A DNA stretch of 64,000 nt. Origin: Brevibacterium luteolum (GTDB lineage Bacteria; Actinomycetota; Actinomycetes; Actinomycetales; Brevibacteriaceae). The notes beneath the pieces are model-generated. The model did not search any database and had not been told where the DNA came from. It was given only the letters and a program-made list of their open reading frames with translations. The position numbers and the translations under genes were made by a program. Location: assembly GCF_013004595.1 (NCBI RefSeq), contig NZ_JABEMC010000002.1, forward strand, positions 1-64,000, in the 5' to 3' direction. Below are positions 41,998 through 50,812 of the stretch, one piece after another (position 1 is the first letter of the stretch; the number at the start of each line of letters is the position of its first letter).

Positions 41998-42789
41998 TCA
42001 GGTCAGCAGCGCGCGGTCGTCGAGCTGGGCGCCCTTGACCTTGGCGAATTCGCCGAGCAGGTCCTTGACCGTCAGCTTCTCCTTGGTGGCGGCGTCGGCT
42101 TCGTAGATGATGTCGCCTTCGTGCATCATGATGATCCGGTTGCCCAGGGCGAGCGCCTGCTCCATGTTGTGGGTGACCATGAGGGTGGTGAGGTTGCCCT
42201 GGGCGACGATCCGCTCGGTCAGCTTGGTCACCAGCTCCGCACGCGAGGGGTCGAGGGCGGCGGTGTGCTCATCAAGCAGCAGGATGCGCGGTTCGGTGAA
42301 ACCGGCCATCAGCAGTGACAGCGCCTGCCGCTGACCGCCCGACAGCAGCCCGACCTTCGCCTTGAGCCGGCGTTCGAGCCCGAGGTCGAGGCTGGTGAGC
42401 TCGTCGGCGAAGGCCTCCCGGCGGGCCTTCGTCAGACCCCGTCCGAGCCCGCGCCGGCGCCCGCGGTTGAGGGCCAGGGACAGGTTCTGCTCGATGGTGA
42501 GGTCGGGTGCGGTGCCGGCCATCGGGTCCTGGAACACCCGGCCGACGTAGCGGGCGCGGGAGTATTCCTTCATCCGGTTGACCTTGACGTTGTCGATGGT
42601 GATCGTCCCGGCATCGACGGGCAGCCGCCCGGAGATCGTGTTGAGCAGCGTCGACTTGCCGGCGCCGTTGGAGCCGATGACGGTGACGAAATCGCCTTCG
42701 TCGAGATACAGGGAGAGGTTCTGCAGGGCCCCGCGTTCGTTGACGGTGCCGGGGAAGAAGGTCTTGGAGATGTTCTCAATGCTCAGCAT
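41998..42789 (-). CDS. ABC transporter ATP-binding protein
   Basis: This 263-residue ATPase has Walker A GSNGAGKST, signature LLSGGQRQAL, Walker B RILLLDEH and switch VTHNMEQAL. In Walker B, His replaces the second acidic residue (DEH), as in other transporters of the ABC_sub_bind group. It powers the importer encoded with the permease and lipoprotein upstream, which are read first. The ATG at 42789 is 2 bp after the permease stop. Confidence 0.9.
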   Translation of the reverse strand: MLSIENISKTFFPGTVNERGALQNLSLYLDEGDFVTVIGSNGAGKSTLLNTISGRLPVDAGTITIDNVKVNRMKEYSRARYVGRVFQDPMAGTAPDLTIEQNLSLALNRGRRRGLGRGLTKARREAFADELTSLDLGLERRLKAKVGLLSGGQRQALSLLMAGFTEPRILLLDEHTAALDPSRAELVTKLTERIVAQGNLTTLMVTHNMEQALALGNRIIMMHEGDIIYEADAATKEKLTVKDLLGEFAKVKGAQLDDRALLT

Positions 42790-42791
42790 GC

Positions 42792-43745
42792 TCAGCTCCC
42801 CTCTGCTGCGGTGGCGGGTGTCTTGACCGGTGCCGGCTGTGTCTCCGGCGCCAGCTGGCCGGGCGCGCGGTTGCCTCGCCCGCGCAGGGAGGGGATCTTC
42901 TTGAGCAGGCCCCAGCGCGGCAGCAGCAGGGCTGCGACGACGAGGATCGCGGTGACGGCCTTCATGTCGTTGGGGTTGAGGCCGTAGCGCATCGCGTAGA
43001 AGATGATGAGCCGGTAGATGACCGAGCCGAGGACCGCTGCGAAGCTGGCGATGACGATGGTGCGCGAACCCAGCAGCGCCTGGCCGACGATGACCGAGGC
43101 GAGTCCGACGAGGATGAGGCCGACACCCATCGCGATGTCGGCGAAGCCCTGGTACTGGGCGATGATCGCACCGCAGGCGGCGACGAGCCCGTTGGACAGG
43201 GCGAGTGTGAGGATCGTCGTGTTGTCGGTGTTGACGCCGAGGGAGCGGATCATCTCCTTGTTGTTGCCGGTCGCCTGGATCGCCAGGCCGAGGTTCGTGG
43301 TGAGGAACCAGTCGACGACGAACTTGAGCACGAGCACGGCGAGCAGGAACGCCGCCACCGACATCCATGTGCCCATGATCCGCTCCTCTTTGAGCGGCGT
43401 CATGATCGTCGTCTCTCTCAAAAGCGGCAGGTTCGCCTTGCCCATGATCCTGAGGTTGACCGACCACAAGGCGATCATCGTGAGGATGCCGGCGAGCAGC
43501 CCGTCGATCCCGCCCTTCGTGTGCAGTAAGCCGGTGATGATGCCGGCGAGCACGCCGGCCCCGCCGGCTGCGACGGTGGCGACGATCGGGTTGACCCCGG
43601 CGATGATGAGGGCCGCTGCGGTGGCGGCTCCGGTGGTGAAGCTGCCGTCGACGGTGAGGTCGGGGAAGTTGAGGACTTTGAACGTCAGGTACACCCCGAG
43701 CGCCATGACGCCGTAGATGATGCCGAGTTCGAGTGCGCCGATCAT
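42792..43745 (-). CDS. ABC transporter permease (TrpY/branched-chain type)
   Basis: This 317-residue permease with about eight to nine helices begins MIGALELGIIYGVMALGVYLTF. It has NFPDLTVDGSFTTGAA and NLGLAIQATGNNKEMIRSLGVN, the cytoplasmic coupling loop of this family. It forms the membrane channel of the importer whose binding protein is encoded upstream. The C-terminus is a short Pro-rich tail. Confidence 0.88.
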   Translation of the reverse strand: MIGALELGIIYGVMALGVYLTFKVLNFPDLTVDGSFTTGAATAAALIIAGVNPIVATVAAGGAGVLAGIITGLLHTKGGIDGLLAGILTMIALWSVNLRIMGKANLPLLRETTIMTPLKEERIMGTWMSVAAFLLAVLVLKFVVDWFLTTNLGLAIQATGNNKEMIRSLGVNTDNTTILTLALSNGLVAACGAIIAQYQGFADIAMGVGLILVGLASVIVGQALLGSRTIVIASFAAVLGSVIYRLIIFYAMRYGLNPNDMKAVTAILVVAALLLPRWGLLKKIPSLRGRGNRAPGQLAPETQPAPVKTPATAAEGS

Positions 43746-43778
43746 AGTGTGGTGAGATTCTCCGAGTTGTGAGGCGGA

Positions 43779-43824
43779 CTGCAGCGAACGGGAGTGTCCA
43801 AAGGGGAAGCACCGTCCGCTGCAG
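43779..43824 (-). terminator. Stem-loop between binding-protein and permease genes
   Basis: CTGCAGCGAACGG (43779-43791) pairs with CCGTCCGCTGCAG (43812-43824) with one mismatch. It sits in the 121-bp gap after the binding-protein gene. Such hairpins usually stabilise or attenuate the mRNA so that the binding protein is made in excess. Confidence 0.5.
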
Positions 43825-43866
43825 CCCGCACTGTCAGCCTACGCGCCTGTCAGTGCAGGGGCATGA

Positions 43867-44862
43867 TCATTCGACGACAGTGTCAGCAGAGTCGATGAAT
43901 TCCTGGTCCATCTCAACGCCCATCCGCTTGGCGGCTTCGGGGTTGATGACCAGCTGGTACTCCGACTGCTGCTCGACGGCCATGTCGGCCGGATCCTCGC
44001 CGTCCTTGAGGATCTTGAGCGCCATGTCGGCGGTCTGCTTGCCGAGTGCCTCGTAGTCGATGCCGTAGGTCGCTGCCGCGCCCTCCTCGACCTGGCCGGC
44101 CTCGGAGCCGATGAGCAGTGCTTCGTTCTTCTCCGCGGCCTGGACCATCGTCGAGATCGCCGAGACGACGGTGTTGTCGGTCGGGACGTAGTAGGCGTCG
44201 ACGTCGCCGAGGGAGTCGGCGGCCTGCGAGACCTCACCGGAGTTCGAGACGGTGGCTTCCTTGATCTCGAGGCCCTGCTCCTCGGCGGCTTCCTTGGCCA
44301 TCTTGACCTGGACCTCGGAGTTGACCTCGCCGGAGCTGTAGACGATGCCGACGCTCTTGGCGTCCGGGTTGATATTCTTGACGAGTTCGAGCTGCTCGGC
44401 GACCGGGTTGAGGTCGGTGGTCCCGGTGACGTTGCCGCCGGGCTTCTCCAGGCTGTCGACGAGCTGCGCTTCGACCGGGTCGGTGACCGCGGTGAAGACG
44501 ATGGGCTTATCCGAGATCGCCTGGGCTGCGGCCTGTGCGGTCGGGGTGGCGATCGCCAGTACGAGGTCGAGGTCCTGGGAAGCGAAATTCTGGGCGATCG
44601 ACGTTGCGTTGGACTGGTCGCCCTGGGCGTTCTGCTCGTCGTACTCGACGTCGACGCCGGCGTCCTCCATGCCCTTCTTGAAGCCCTCTGCTGCGGCGTC
44701 AAGCGCTGGGTGCTGGACGATCTGGGTGATGCCGACTGAGTAGGACTCCTGGCCGTTGCCGCCCTCTCCTCCTTCGCCGCCGCCGCTGCCGCCTCCGCAG
44801 GCTGCCAGTGCCAGTGCCGCCGATGCTGCCGTGAAGCCCACGGCCATGCGCTTGATCCGCAT
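43867..44862 (-). CDS. ABC transporter substrate-binding lipoprotein (ABC_sub_bind)
   Basis: This 331-residue lipoprotein has the signal peptide MRIKRMAVGFTAASAALALAAC with lipobox Cys22. A Gly-rich spacer and then a type-I periplasmic-binding fold of family PF04392 follow (VGITQIVQHPALDAAAEGFKKG, VFTAVTDPV, GVEMDQEF). Characterised relatives bind aromatic amino acids (TrpX), but the ligand here is unknown. The ATG at 44862 is chosen because a signal peptide starts there. It is the first gene of a three-gene importer. Confidence 0.88.
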   Translation of the reverse strand: MRIKRMAVGFTAASAALALAACGGGSGGGEGGEGGNGQESYSVGITQIVQHPALDAAAEGFKKGMEDAGVDVEYDEQNAQGDQSNATSIAQNFASQDLDLVLAIATPTAQAAAQAISDKPIVFTAVTDPVEAQLVDSLEKPGGNVTGTTDLNPVAEQLELVKNINPDAKSVGIVYSSGEVNSEVQVKMAKEAAEEQGLEIKEATVSNSGEVSQAADSLGDVDAYYVPTDNTVVSAISTMVQAAEKNEALLIGSEAGQVEEGAAATYGIDYEALGKQTADMALKILKDGEDPADMAVEQQSEYQLVINPEAAKRMGVEMDQEFIDSADTVVE

Positions 44863-45141
44863 GTTCTCCTCCTCTGCGAGAGGGCCGCACACCCCTCTGT
44901 GCGCGGCCGCTCAACGAGCTCAACCTATCCCAGGTGAGCATGACCTGTTAACTATCTCACAGGGGCCTGACACCTTTGCAGACAGACGGCCTTGAAGGCT
45001 CATTCGTTACGGACATTTGACTCAGAACGCCCGTTCGGGCCGGACAGCGCGGCACATGCGTCGCCATATGACGTTCGGCGCATACGACACGCTGCGCGTG
45101 TGTTCGACTCTGAGAGACCACACTGTCTGAAAGGAGCTTCA
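44863..45141. promoter_or_regulatory. Shared control region, ABC importer and MetE-like gene
   Basis: This 279-bp divergent intergenic region has no gene. A minus-strand promoter candidate is TTAACA, 18-bp spacer, TAGGTT, reading toward the importer. Several short GC hairpins (for example CCCGTTCGGG) lie before the MetE-like gene. I could not match them to a known riboswitch. Confidence 0.4.
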
Positions 45142-46338
45142 ATGACTACGATCCGCACGAGCCACGCCGGTTCTCTGCCCCGCACCGAGGCGCTCATCGC
45201 CGCCAATCGAGCCCGACGCGCTGAGAACACCAACGCCGAGGCGTTCGACGAGCTGCTGACGGAGAGTGTCGTCGACATCGTGGCCCGGCAGCGCGACCTG
45301 GGCATCACCGAACCCAACGACGGCGAGTACGGTCATGCGATGGCCGCCGACTTCGACTACGGGGCGTGGTGGCATTATTCGTTCGCCCGCACCGGGGGCC
45401 TGTCACTGTCCGAACACGGGCTGTGGGAGCAGCCGGCGGTGCGTTCCGAGCCGGGTCAGGTGCGGCTGACGAGCTTCGGGGACCGGCGTGACCGGCAGCT
45501 CTTCCCCGGTGTCTACGCGGATCCCGCCGGTGGCGCTGATACCGGTGAGCAGCCGGACTTCCCGAAGGTCACCGGCCCGATCAGCTACACCGGCCACGAG
45601 CAGGTCGCTCGCGATATCCGCAATGTCACCGCCGGCCTCGAACAGGCCGGCTATGAGATCTCGCGCGGGTTCCTCAACTCGATCTCTCCCGGCTCGGCCT
45701 CCCGGATCGCCAATGAGCACTATGAGACGGAGGAGGAGCTCATCTGGGCGTTCGCCGATGTGCTGCGCGAGGAGTACCTCGCGATCACCGAGGCCGGCCT
45801 CATCGTGCAGATCGATGACCCGTCGATCGCGGAGAACTTCGACCAGATCAACCCGGAGCCCAGCTATGAGGACTATCGGGCATTCACGCAGATCCGCGTC
45901 GAGGCGCTCAACTATGCGCTGCGCGGCATCGACCCGCAGCAGGTCCGCTTCCACACATGTTGGGGTTCATGGCATGGTCCGCATGTCACCGATCTGCCGT
46001 TCGCTGAGATCGTCGACCTGGTGCTTTCGATCGATGCTGCTGGGATCACCTTCGAAGCCGCCAATGTCCGCCATGAGCATGAGTGGCGGATCTGGGAGGA
46101 CACGAAGCTGCCGGACGGCAAGTACATCATTCCCGGCATCGTCTCCCATGCCACGAACGTCGTCGAGCACCCTGAGCTGGTCGCCGACCGGATCGAGCGC
46201 TTCGCCCGGCTCGTCGGCCCGGAGAACGTCGTCGCCTCAACGGACTGCGGGCTCGGCGGCCGAGTGCACCCGGAGATTGCAGTCGCCAAGCTCGAGGCCC
46301 TGGCACGGGGTGCCGAGATCGCCGGCTCCCGCCTGTGA
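45142..46338 (+). CDS. Cobalamin-independent methionine synthase-like methyltransferase (MetE C-domain type)
   Basis: This 398-residue protein is built only of the C-terminal catalytic barrel of MetE. It has RTSHAGSLPRTEAL at the start, QIDDPSIAENF and the zinc ligands His and Cys in RFHTCWGSWHGPH and Cys in STDCGLGGRVHPE. Members transfer methyl groups to thiols, and true methionine synthesis is unproven for this short type. The ATG at 45142 follows AAAGGAGC. Its stop abuts the convergent purA stop. Confidence 0.82.
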   Translation: MTTIRTSHAGSLPRTEALIAANRARRAENTNAEAFDELLTESVVDIVARQRDLGITEPNDGEYGHAMAADFDYGAWWHYSFARTGGLSLSEHGLWEQPAVRSEPGQVRLTSFGDRRDRQLFPGVYADPAGGADTGEQPDFPKVTGPISYTGHEQVARDIRNVTAGLEQAGYEISRGFLNSISPGSASRIANEHYETEEELIWAFADVLREEYLAITEAGLIVQIDDPSIAENFDQINPEPSYEDYRAFTQIRVEALNYALRGIDPQQVRFHTCWGSWHGPHVTDLPFAEIVDLVLSIDAAGITFEAANVRHEHEWRIWEDTKLPDGKYIIPGIVSHATNVVEHPELVADRIERFARLVGPENVVASTDCGLGGRVHPEIAVAKLEALARGAEIAGSRL

Positions 46339-47625
46339 TCAGTCGAGCAGTTCGTGGCGGACGATCGACTGCTCACGGTCGGGTCCGACGCCGATGACGG
46401 AGATCCGGCAGCCGGAGAGCCGCTCGAGGGCGTGCACGTAGTTCTGCGCGTTCTCGGGCAGCTCTTCGAAGCTGCGGGCCACCGTGATGTCCTCGTCCCA
46501 GCCGGGGAAGGTCTCGAAGATCGGCGTGGCGTGGTGGAAGTCGGACTGGCTTGCCGGCATCTCGTCGTGGCGCACCCCGTCGATCTCGTAGGCCACGCAC
46601 ACCGGGATCTCCTCGATGCCGGTGAGCACGTCGAGTTTGGTGAGCACGTAGTCGGTGAAGCCGTTGACGCGGGCAGCGTAGCGGGCGATGACCGCGTCGT
46701 ACCAGCCGCAGCGGCGCGGCCGGCCGGTGTTGACGCCGTATTCGCCGCCGGTCTTCTGCAGGCGCACGCCCATCTCGTCGAACAGCTCGGTTGGGAACGG
46801 CCCGGCGCCCACGCGGGTGGTGTAGGCCTTGACGATGCCGATGACACGGGTGATGCGGGTCGGCCCGATGCCCGCACCAACGACCGCGCCGCCGGCGCTT
46901 GGATTCGATGAGGTCACGAACGGGTAGGTGCCGTGGTCGACGTCGAGCATTGTCGCCTGGCCGCCCTCCATCACGACGACCTCACCGGCATCAAGCGCCT
47001 CGTTAAGCAGCAGCGAGGTGTCGCACACCATCGGCCGCAGCCGTTCGGCGTGCTGCAGGAAGTACTCGACGGTCTCCTCGACCTCGACGGCGCGGCGATT
47101 GTAGACCTTGAGCAGCAGTTCGTTCTTCTGCCGCAACGCGCCTTCGACCTTCTGCCTGAGGATCGATTCGTCGAACAGGTCCTGGATGCGGATGCCGATG
47201 CGCGAGACCTTGTCGGCATAGGCCGGGCCGATGCCGCGGCCGGTGGTGCCGATGGCGCGCTTGCCGAGGAACCGCTCGGTGACCTTATCCATCGTCTGGT
47301 GGTAGGGGGCGACGACGTGGGCGTTGGCGGAGATCCGCAGCGCCGAGGTGTCGGCTCCGCGGGATTCGAGCATCTCGATCTCCTCGAACAGAGCTTCGAG
47401 ATTGACGACGACGCCGTTGCCGATCACCGGGGTGACGTTCGGTGAGAGGATGCCGGCAGGCAGCAGCTTGAGCTCGTACTTCTCCCCGCCGACGACGACG
47501 GTGTGGCCGGCGTTGTTGCCGCCGTTGGGCTTGACGACATAGTCGACGCGGGTGCCGAGGATGTCGGTGGTCTTGCCTTTTCCTTCGTCGCCCCACTGGG
47601 CGCCGACGACAACGAGTGCTGGCAT
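46339..47625 (-). CDS. purA: Adenylosuccinate synthase
   Basis: PurA joins IMP and aspartate using GTP, the first step toward AMP. The 428 residues begin [23 protein letters not shown] with the GTP loop and catalytic Asp. They contain [25 protein letters not shown] and [11 protein letters not shown]. The ATG at 47625 gives the family N-terminus; longer frames upstream do not. It is alone on its strand. A GACGGC/GCCGTC hairpin (47711-47729) lies upstream between it and the GntR gene. Confidence 0.96.
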   Translation of the reverse strand: MPALVVVGAQWGDEGKGKTTDILGTRVDYVVKPNGGNNAGHTVVVGGEKYELKLLPAGILSPNVTPVIGNGVVVNLEALFEEIEMLESRGADTSALRISANAHVVAPYHQTMDKVTERFLGKRAIGTTGRGIGPAYADKVSRIGIRIQDLFDESILRQKVEGALRQKNELLLKVYNRRAVEVEETVEYFLQHAERLRPMVCDTSLLLNEALDAGEVVVMEGGQATMLDVDHGTYPFVTSSNPSAGGAVVGAGIGPTRITRVIGIVKAYTTRVGAGPFPTELFDEMGVRLQKTGGEYGVNTGRPRRCGWYDAVIARYAARVNGFTDYVLTKLDVLTGIEEIPVCVAYEIDGVRHDEMPASQSDFHHATPIFETFPGWDEDITVARSFEELPENAQNYVHALERLSGCRISVIGVGPDREQSIVRHELLD

Positions 47626-47780
47626 GTGGCAGGTCTCCCTTGCTGATCGGGCCGCCGCGGCGCACAGCAGCACACCGGGGCCTTACCCGACCATTCTACG
47701 CAGGGGCTCGGACGGCGGTTCGGGCCGTCGCCTGTTGAGCCGGCGCCTGCGTTCCGGCAATTGATATCATCGGAACGTCT

Positions 47781-47799
47781 GAATAGAGGATGACTATTC
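47781..47799. promoter_or_regulatory. Inverted repeat upstream of GntR gene
   Basis: GAATAG-AGGATGA-CTATTC is a perfect 6-bp inverted repeat 22 bp before the GntR start codon. A TTGATA -35-like box lies at 47761-47766. It is a candidate autoregulatory operator. Confidence 0.4.
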
Positions 47800-47820
47800 G
47801 AGTGAGGATGGGGGAAGGCG

Positions 47821-48567
47821 ATGGGCAGTTCGACTGTTCCTGCCTCCAGCAAGCTCCTCTTCAACCCTGTCCCGGATACTGAGCGTGCGACGGCCGTGCG
47901 GCGCCGTATCCGCCGTGCTGTGCAGCTCGGGTTCCTGTCCACCGGCGACCGCCTGCCGAGCGAGAGTGAAATGGCGAACGCGTTCGGCGTGGCGGCGGGA
48001 GCAGTGCGCGAAGCACTCGCGGCACTGCGCTCGGAGGGCATTGTCACAACGCGTCGTGGACGTAGCGGCGGCACCTTCATCGTCGGAATCCCGGGGTTCC
48101 GCATCGACGAGGTGAAGAAGGACCTGGCAGCGATGTCGATGGCAGAGCTGCGTGACCTCTCCGATGAGCTCACGGCCATTGCCCGCGCTTCAGCCGATCT
48201 CGCCGCCGAGCGCGCATACGAGGACGACATCGACAAGCTGCGGAGGCTTGCTGCTGTGTTCGCCGACACCGCTGAGCCCACCGCTCAGGCGATGGCCGAC
48301 AGTCGCTTCCATGTCGAACTCACGGCCATGAGCCAGTCATCGCGTCTGACGCAGGCGCAGCTGCGTCTGCAGAGCGAGTTCGCTGAGCTTCTGTGGTGCT
48401 CAGGCACCGTCGACGCGGCACGTGAGGCACGGGATCACGCCGCCATCATCGATGCGGTGGCCCAGGGACGTTCCGGCCGTGCCGGTGACGCTGTTGCCGT
48501 GCATATCCGCGCTGCTCTGAGGACCATCGTGGAGTTCAAGCTCTCGCTGCTTCCGGAGGTGGCATGA
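47821..48567 (+). CDS. GntR-family regulator (FadR/FCD type)
   Basis: This 248-residue regulator has an N-terminal winged helix (RRRIRRAVQLGFLSTGDRLPSESEMANAFGVAAGAVREALAALRSEGIV). An FCD helical ligand domain follows with the metal-ligand pattern RFHVELTAMSQSSRL and a late His in HIRAAL. FCD regulators usually sense organic acids. The gene overlaps the Cache-protein gene by four bases and faces the seven-gene amine-type operon, which it probably controls. It starts with ATG behind GGGGGAAGG. Confidence 0.88.
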   Translation: MGSSTVPASSKLLFNPVPDTERATAVRRRIRRAVQLGFLSTGDRLPSESEMANAFGVAAGAVREALAALRSEGIVTTRRGRSGGTFIVGIPGFRIDEVKKDLAAMSMAELRDLSDELTAIARASADLAAERAYEDDIDKLRRLAAVFADTAEPTAQAMADSRFHVELTAMSQSSRLTQAQLRLQSEFAELLWCSGTVDAAREARDHAAIIDAVAQGRSGRAGDAVAVHIRAALRTIVEFKLSLLPEVA

Positions 48568-49256
48568 CACCGACGGGCGTTGCTGAGCGCTTCTCCGACT
48601 GGTTCAGCGCTGAGTTTGCCGCTCTTGCCGAACTGACAGATGTCGTTGCGGCTGAGATCGCGGCCCGGGCGCGCGGCCACCGCCCGCACCTTGCCGACCT
48701 CCGGGAACTCGCGACTCTCTACCCGGAGTTCATTCTGCGATCCGAGACCGTCGCTGCGGCAGGTGCTCTGTTTGCGCCTGCATCAGTTGCAGGCGCAGAC
48801 CGTCTCCTGGAGTGGTGGGAGCGATCCGACGGCACGATCGCGAAGGTGAACTTCAACCTGCTGCCGAACACAACGTCCTACTACGACTATGAGCTCCGCG
48901 AGTACTTCGTTCTGCCGACGGCGCACGGCCGACGCAATATCCACGGACCGTTCGTCGACTTCCTCGGTCTCGATGAGTACATCATCACGCTCACCCTTCC
49001 TCTCACTGTGGATTCGGAACGCATCGGTGTCTCCGGTGCCGACTATCGATGCCGCGACCTCGATCTGCATATGCTTCCGATCCTGCGGAGCCTGGGCGCG
49101 CCGGCAGTTCTGCGCAACAGCGACTCCCGTGTGATAGTCGGGACCTCCGCGGAGTATCTGGTGGGCGAGCGCATGATCACGGTGCCGACCGATGCGCGCG
49201 TGTACGGAGTCCCGGTCTTCGACCGACACCTCGACCTCGTCGTTCTGACCGACTGA
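48564..49256 (+). CDS. Soluble Cache-domain protein
   Basis: This 230-residue protein has a PDC/Cache-like sensor core (YYDYELREYFVLPTAHGRRNIHGPFVDFLG, LTLPLTVDSERIGVSGADY) but no signal peptide, membrane helix or output domain. Cache domains usually sense amino acids and amines outside the cell. This one would be cytoplasmic. The ATG overlaps the GntR stop (ATGA), so the two proteins are made together. A role as ligand-binding partner of the regulator is inference. Confidence 0.72.
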   Translation: MTPTGVAERFSDWFSAEFAALAELTDVVAAEIAARARGHRPHLADLRELATLYPEFILRSETVAAAGALFAPASVAGADRLLEWWERSDGTIAKVNFNLLPNTTSYYDYELREYFVLPTAHGRRNIHGPFVDFLGLDEYIITLTLPLTVDSERIGVSGADYRCRDLDLHMLPILRSLGAPAVLRNSDSRVIVGTSAEYLVGERMITVPTDARVYGVPVFDRHLDLVVLTD

Positions 49257-49270
49257 TCACCGTCCGCTCG

Positions 49271-50812
49271 TCAGACGTCTATGTGTTCTTCGACGCGCGG
49301 TGCGGGGTGACCAGAGTCTTGGAACGCAGCAGCCTGCGAGACGAACTCCCTGATGATCGCCGCGAAATCGTCATGGTTCCCGTCAGGGTCCTCAGGATGC
49401 CACTGCAGACCGAGAACCCACTGATCGGCCTCCAGCTCAGTCGCTTCGACGACGCCATCCTGCGCGAAGCCGACTGCCCGCAGTCCATCACCCAGCCTGT
49501 CGACGGCCTGGTGATGCCCTGACCGCACCGTGACGCCGCATCGTCCGAGGATCCTGTGGATGACCGAGCCATTCTCTAGGCGGACGTCCTCATCGAGGAA
49601 CATCGGCTCACCTGGTTCGCCGCGGTGCAGGTGCCCTGGCACCAGATCAGGGATCAGAGTTCCACCGAGAGCCACATTCAGCAGCTGCGATCCACGGCAG
49701 ACAGCCAGCAGCGGAGCTCCCCGCTGCAGGGTGTCGGTGATGCCGAGGATGCTGAAGACGTCGGCATCCCGATCGATGCCGTAGGAACCCTGGACAGTCC
49801 CGAGGCTGCCGCCGTACACCGTCGGATCCACATCCCCGCCACCCAGATAGAGCACCGCATCAGCCCGTGTGATGGAGTCGAGAGAGCGGGTCTGCGGATC
49901 GTTCGGGTCGATGATCGAGATCCTGGCTCCTGCCTCATTCAGGGCCGCAAGTGTGCTCGCAGTGAATCGCTGGACCAGTTCGAACATCTCCGCGGTGAAC
50001 CCTGGGAAGCTCAGAGGGACGACGACAGCGATGAGCGGCGCGTCCGGATCGGGTTGGGGTCCTGCGGGCATGACATCGGCAAGGGTGACAGCCCGGTGGC
50101 TTCCGTCCTTTCGCTGCAGGTCGGCGCGGCACTGGGCGACCAACCAGTCGAACAGACCTTGGTCGACGGGGTCGCTGTGGGCACGGTCCTCGGGGTGCCA
50201 CTGGACTGCAAGCAGCCGCGGCGCCTGAGTCTGCAGCGCTTCGATCGTTCCATCCGGGGCATAGGCCGTCGCTACCACGCCCGTGCCCAAGCGTCCGATT
50301 GCCTGATGGTGGTAGGACGAGACATCGACCTGCTGGCTGCCGAGAGCGGTGTGCAGGATGCTGCCCCGCTCTATCGACACCTGGTGCACGGTGCCGACAT
50401 GGTCCAGGCCGGTGGCGAGGTGTTGGATGAGGTCTCCGCCGCATGCGACGTTGACCAGCTGCATTCCGCGGCAGATCGCCAGCGTCGGGATGTCCCGTCG
50501 CATGGCCTCGCGGACGATCTCCAGGTCGTAGGAGTCCTGGAAGTCAGCATCTGTCAGAGTGAGGTCGTCGCCGGGTTCCTGACCGTAGAGTCGCGGATTG
50601 ATATCCGAGCCTCCCGGAATGATCAGACCGTCGAGGCCGGCCCAATGCGATTCGCTGGAAGGATCTCCGCCCGGGTAGAGGATGCGCGGTTCGCCCCCAG
50701 CTCGGAGCACGGCGTCGAGCACGGCTGCAGCGGCGGCAGTGCCTGCATAGCGGAGTCCATTCACGGTGGAGGAGACCATTCCCGTCACTCCGATGATCGG
50801 TCTGTGCATCAT
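49271..50812 (-). CDS. Tandem gamma-glutamyl hydrolase (two peptidase C26 domains)
   Basis: This 513-residue protein contains two complete class-I glutaminase-like domains of the PuuD type. Domain 1 (about 1-240) has the nucleophile Cys in AICRGMQLVN and the His/Glu pair in VQWHPED. Domain 2 (about 262-495) has AVCRGSQLLN and LQWHPEDPD. Both triads look intact. Single-domain relatives cut gamma-glutamyl amides such as gamma-glutamyl-GABA. The ATG at 50812 is preferred for its spacing to GAGGAG; an ATG at 50815 precedes it. It is the last gene of the operon. Confidence 0.85.
   Translation of the reverse strand: MMHRPIIGVTGMVSSTVNGLRYAGTAAAAAVLDAVLRAGGEPRILYPGGDPSSESHWAGLDGLIIPGGSDINPRLYGQEPGDDLTLTDADFQDSYDLEIVREAMRRDIPTLAICRGMQLVNVACGGDLIQHLATGLDHVGTVHQVSIERGSILHTALGSQQVDVSSYHHQAIGRLGTGVVATAYAPDGTIEALQTQAPRLLAVQWHPEDRAHSDPVDQGLFDWLVAQCRADLQRKDGSHRAVTLADVMPAGPQPDPDAPLIAVVVPLSFPGFTAEMFELVQRFTASTLAALNEAGARISIIDPNDPQTRSLDSITRADAVLYLGGGDVDPTVYGGSLGTVQGSYGIDRDADVFSILGITDTLQRGAPLLAVCRGSQLLNVALGGTLIPDLVPGHLHRGEPGEPMFLDEDVRLENGSVIHRILGRCGVTVRSGHHQAVDRLGDGLRAVGFAQDGVVEATELEADQWVLGLQWHPEDPDGNHDDFAAIIREFVSQAAAFQDSGHPAPRVEEHIDV

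Noticed and set aside
44990..45141. A SAM- or cobalamin-type riboswitch before the MetE-like gene
   Set aside because: Several short hairpins exist, but I could not fit the conserved cores of these riboswitch classes by eye.
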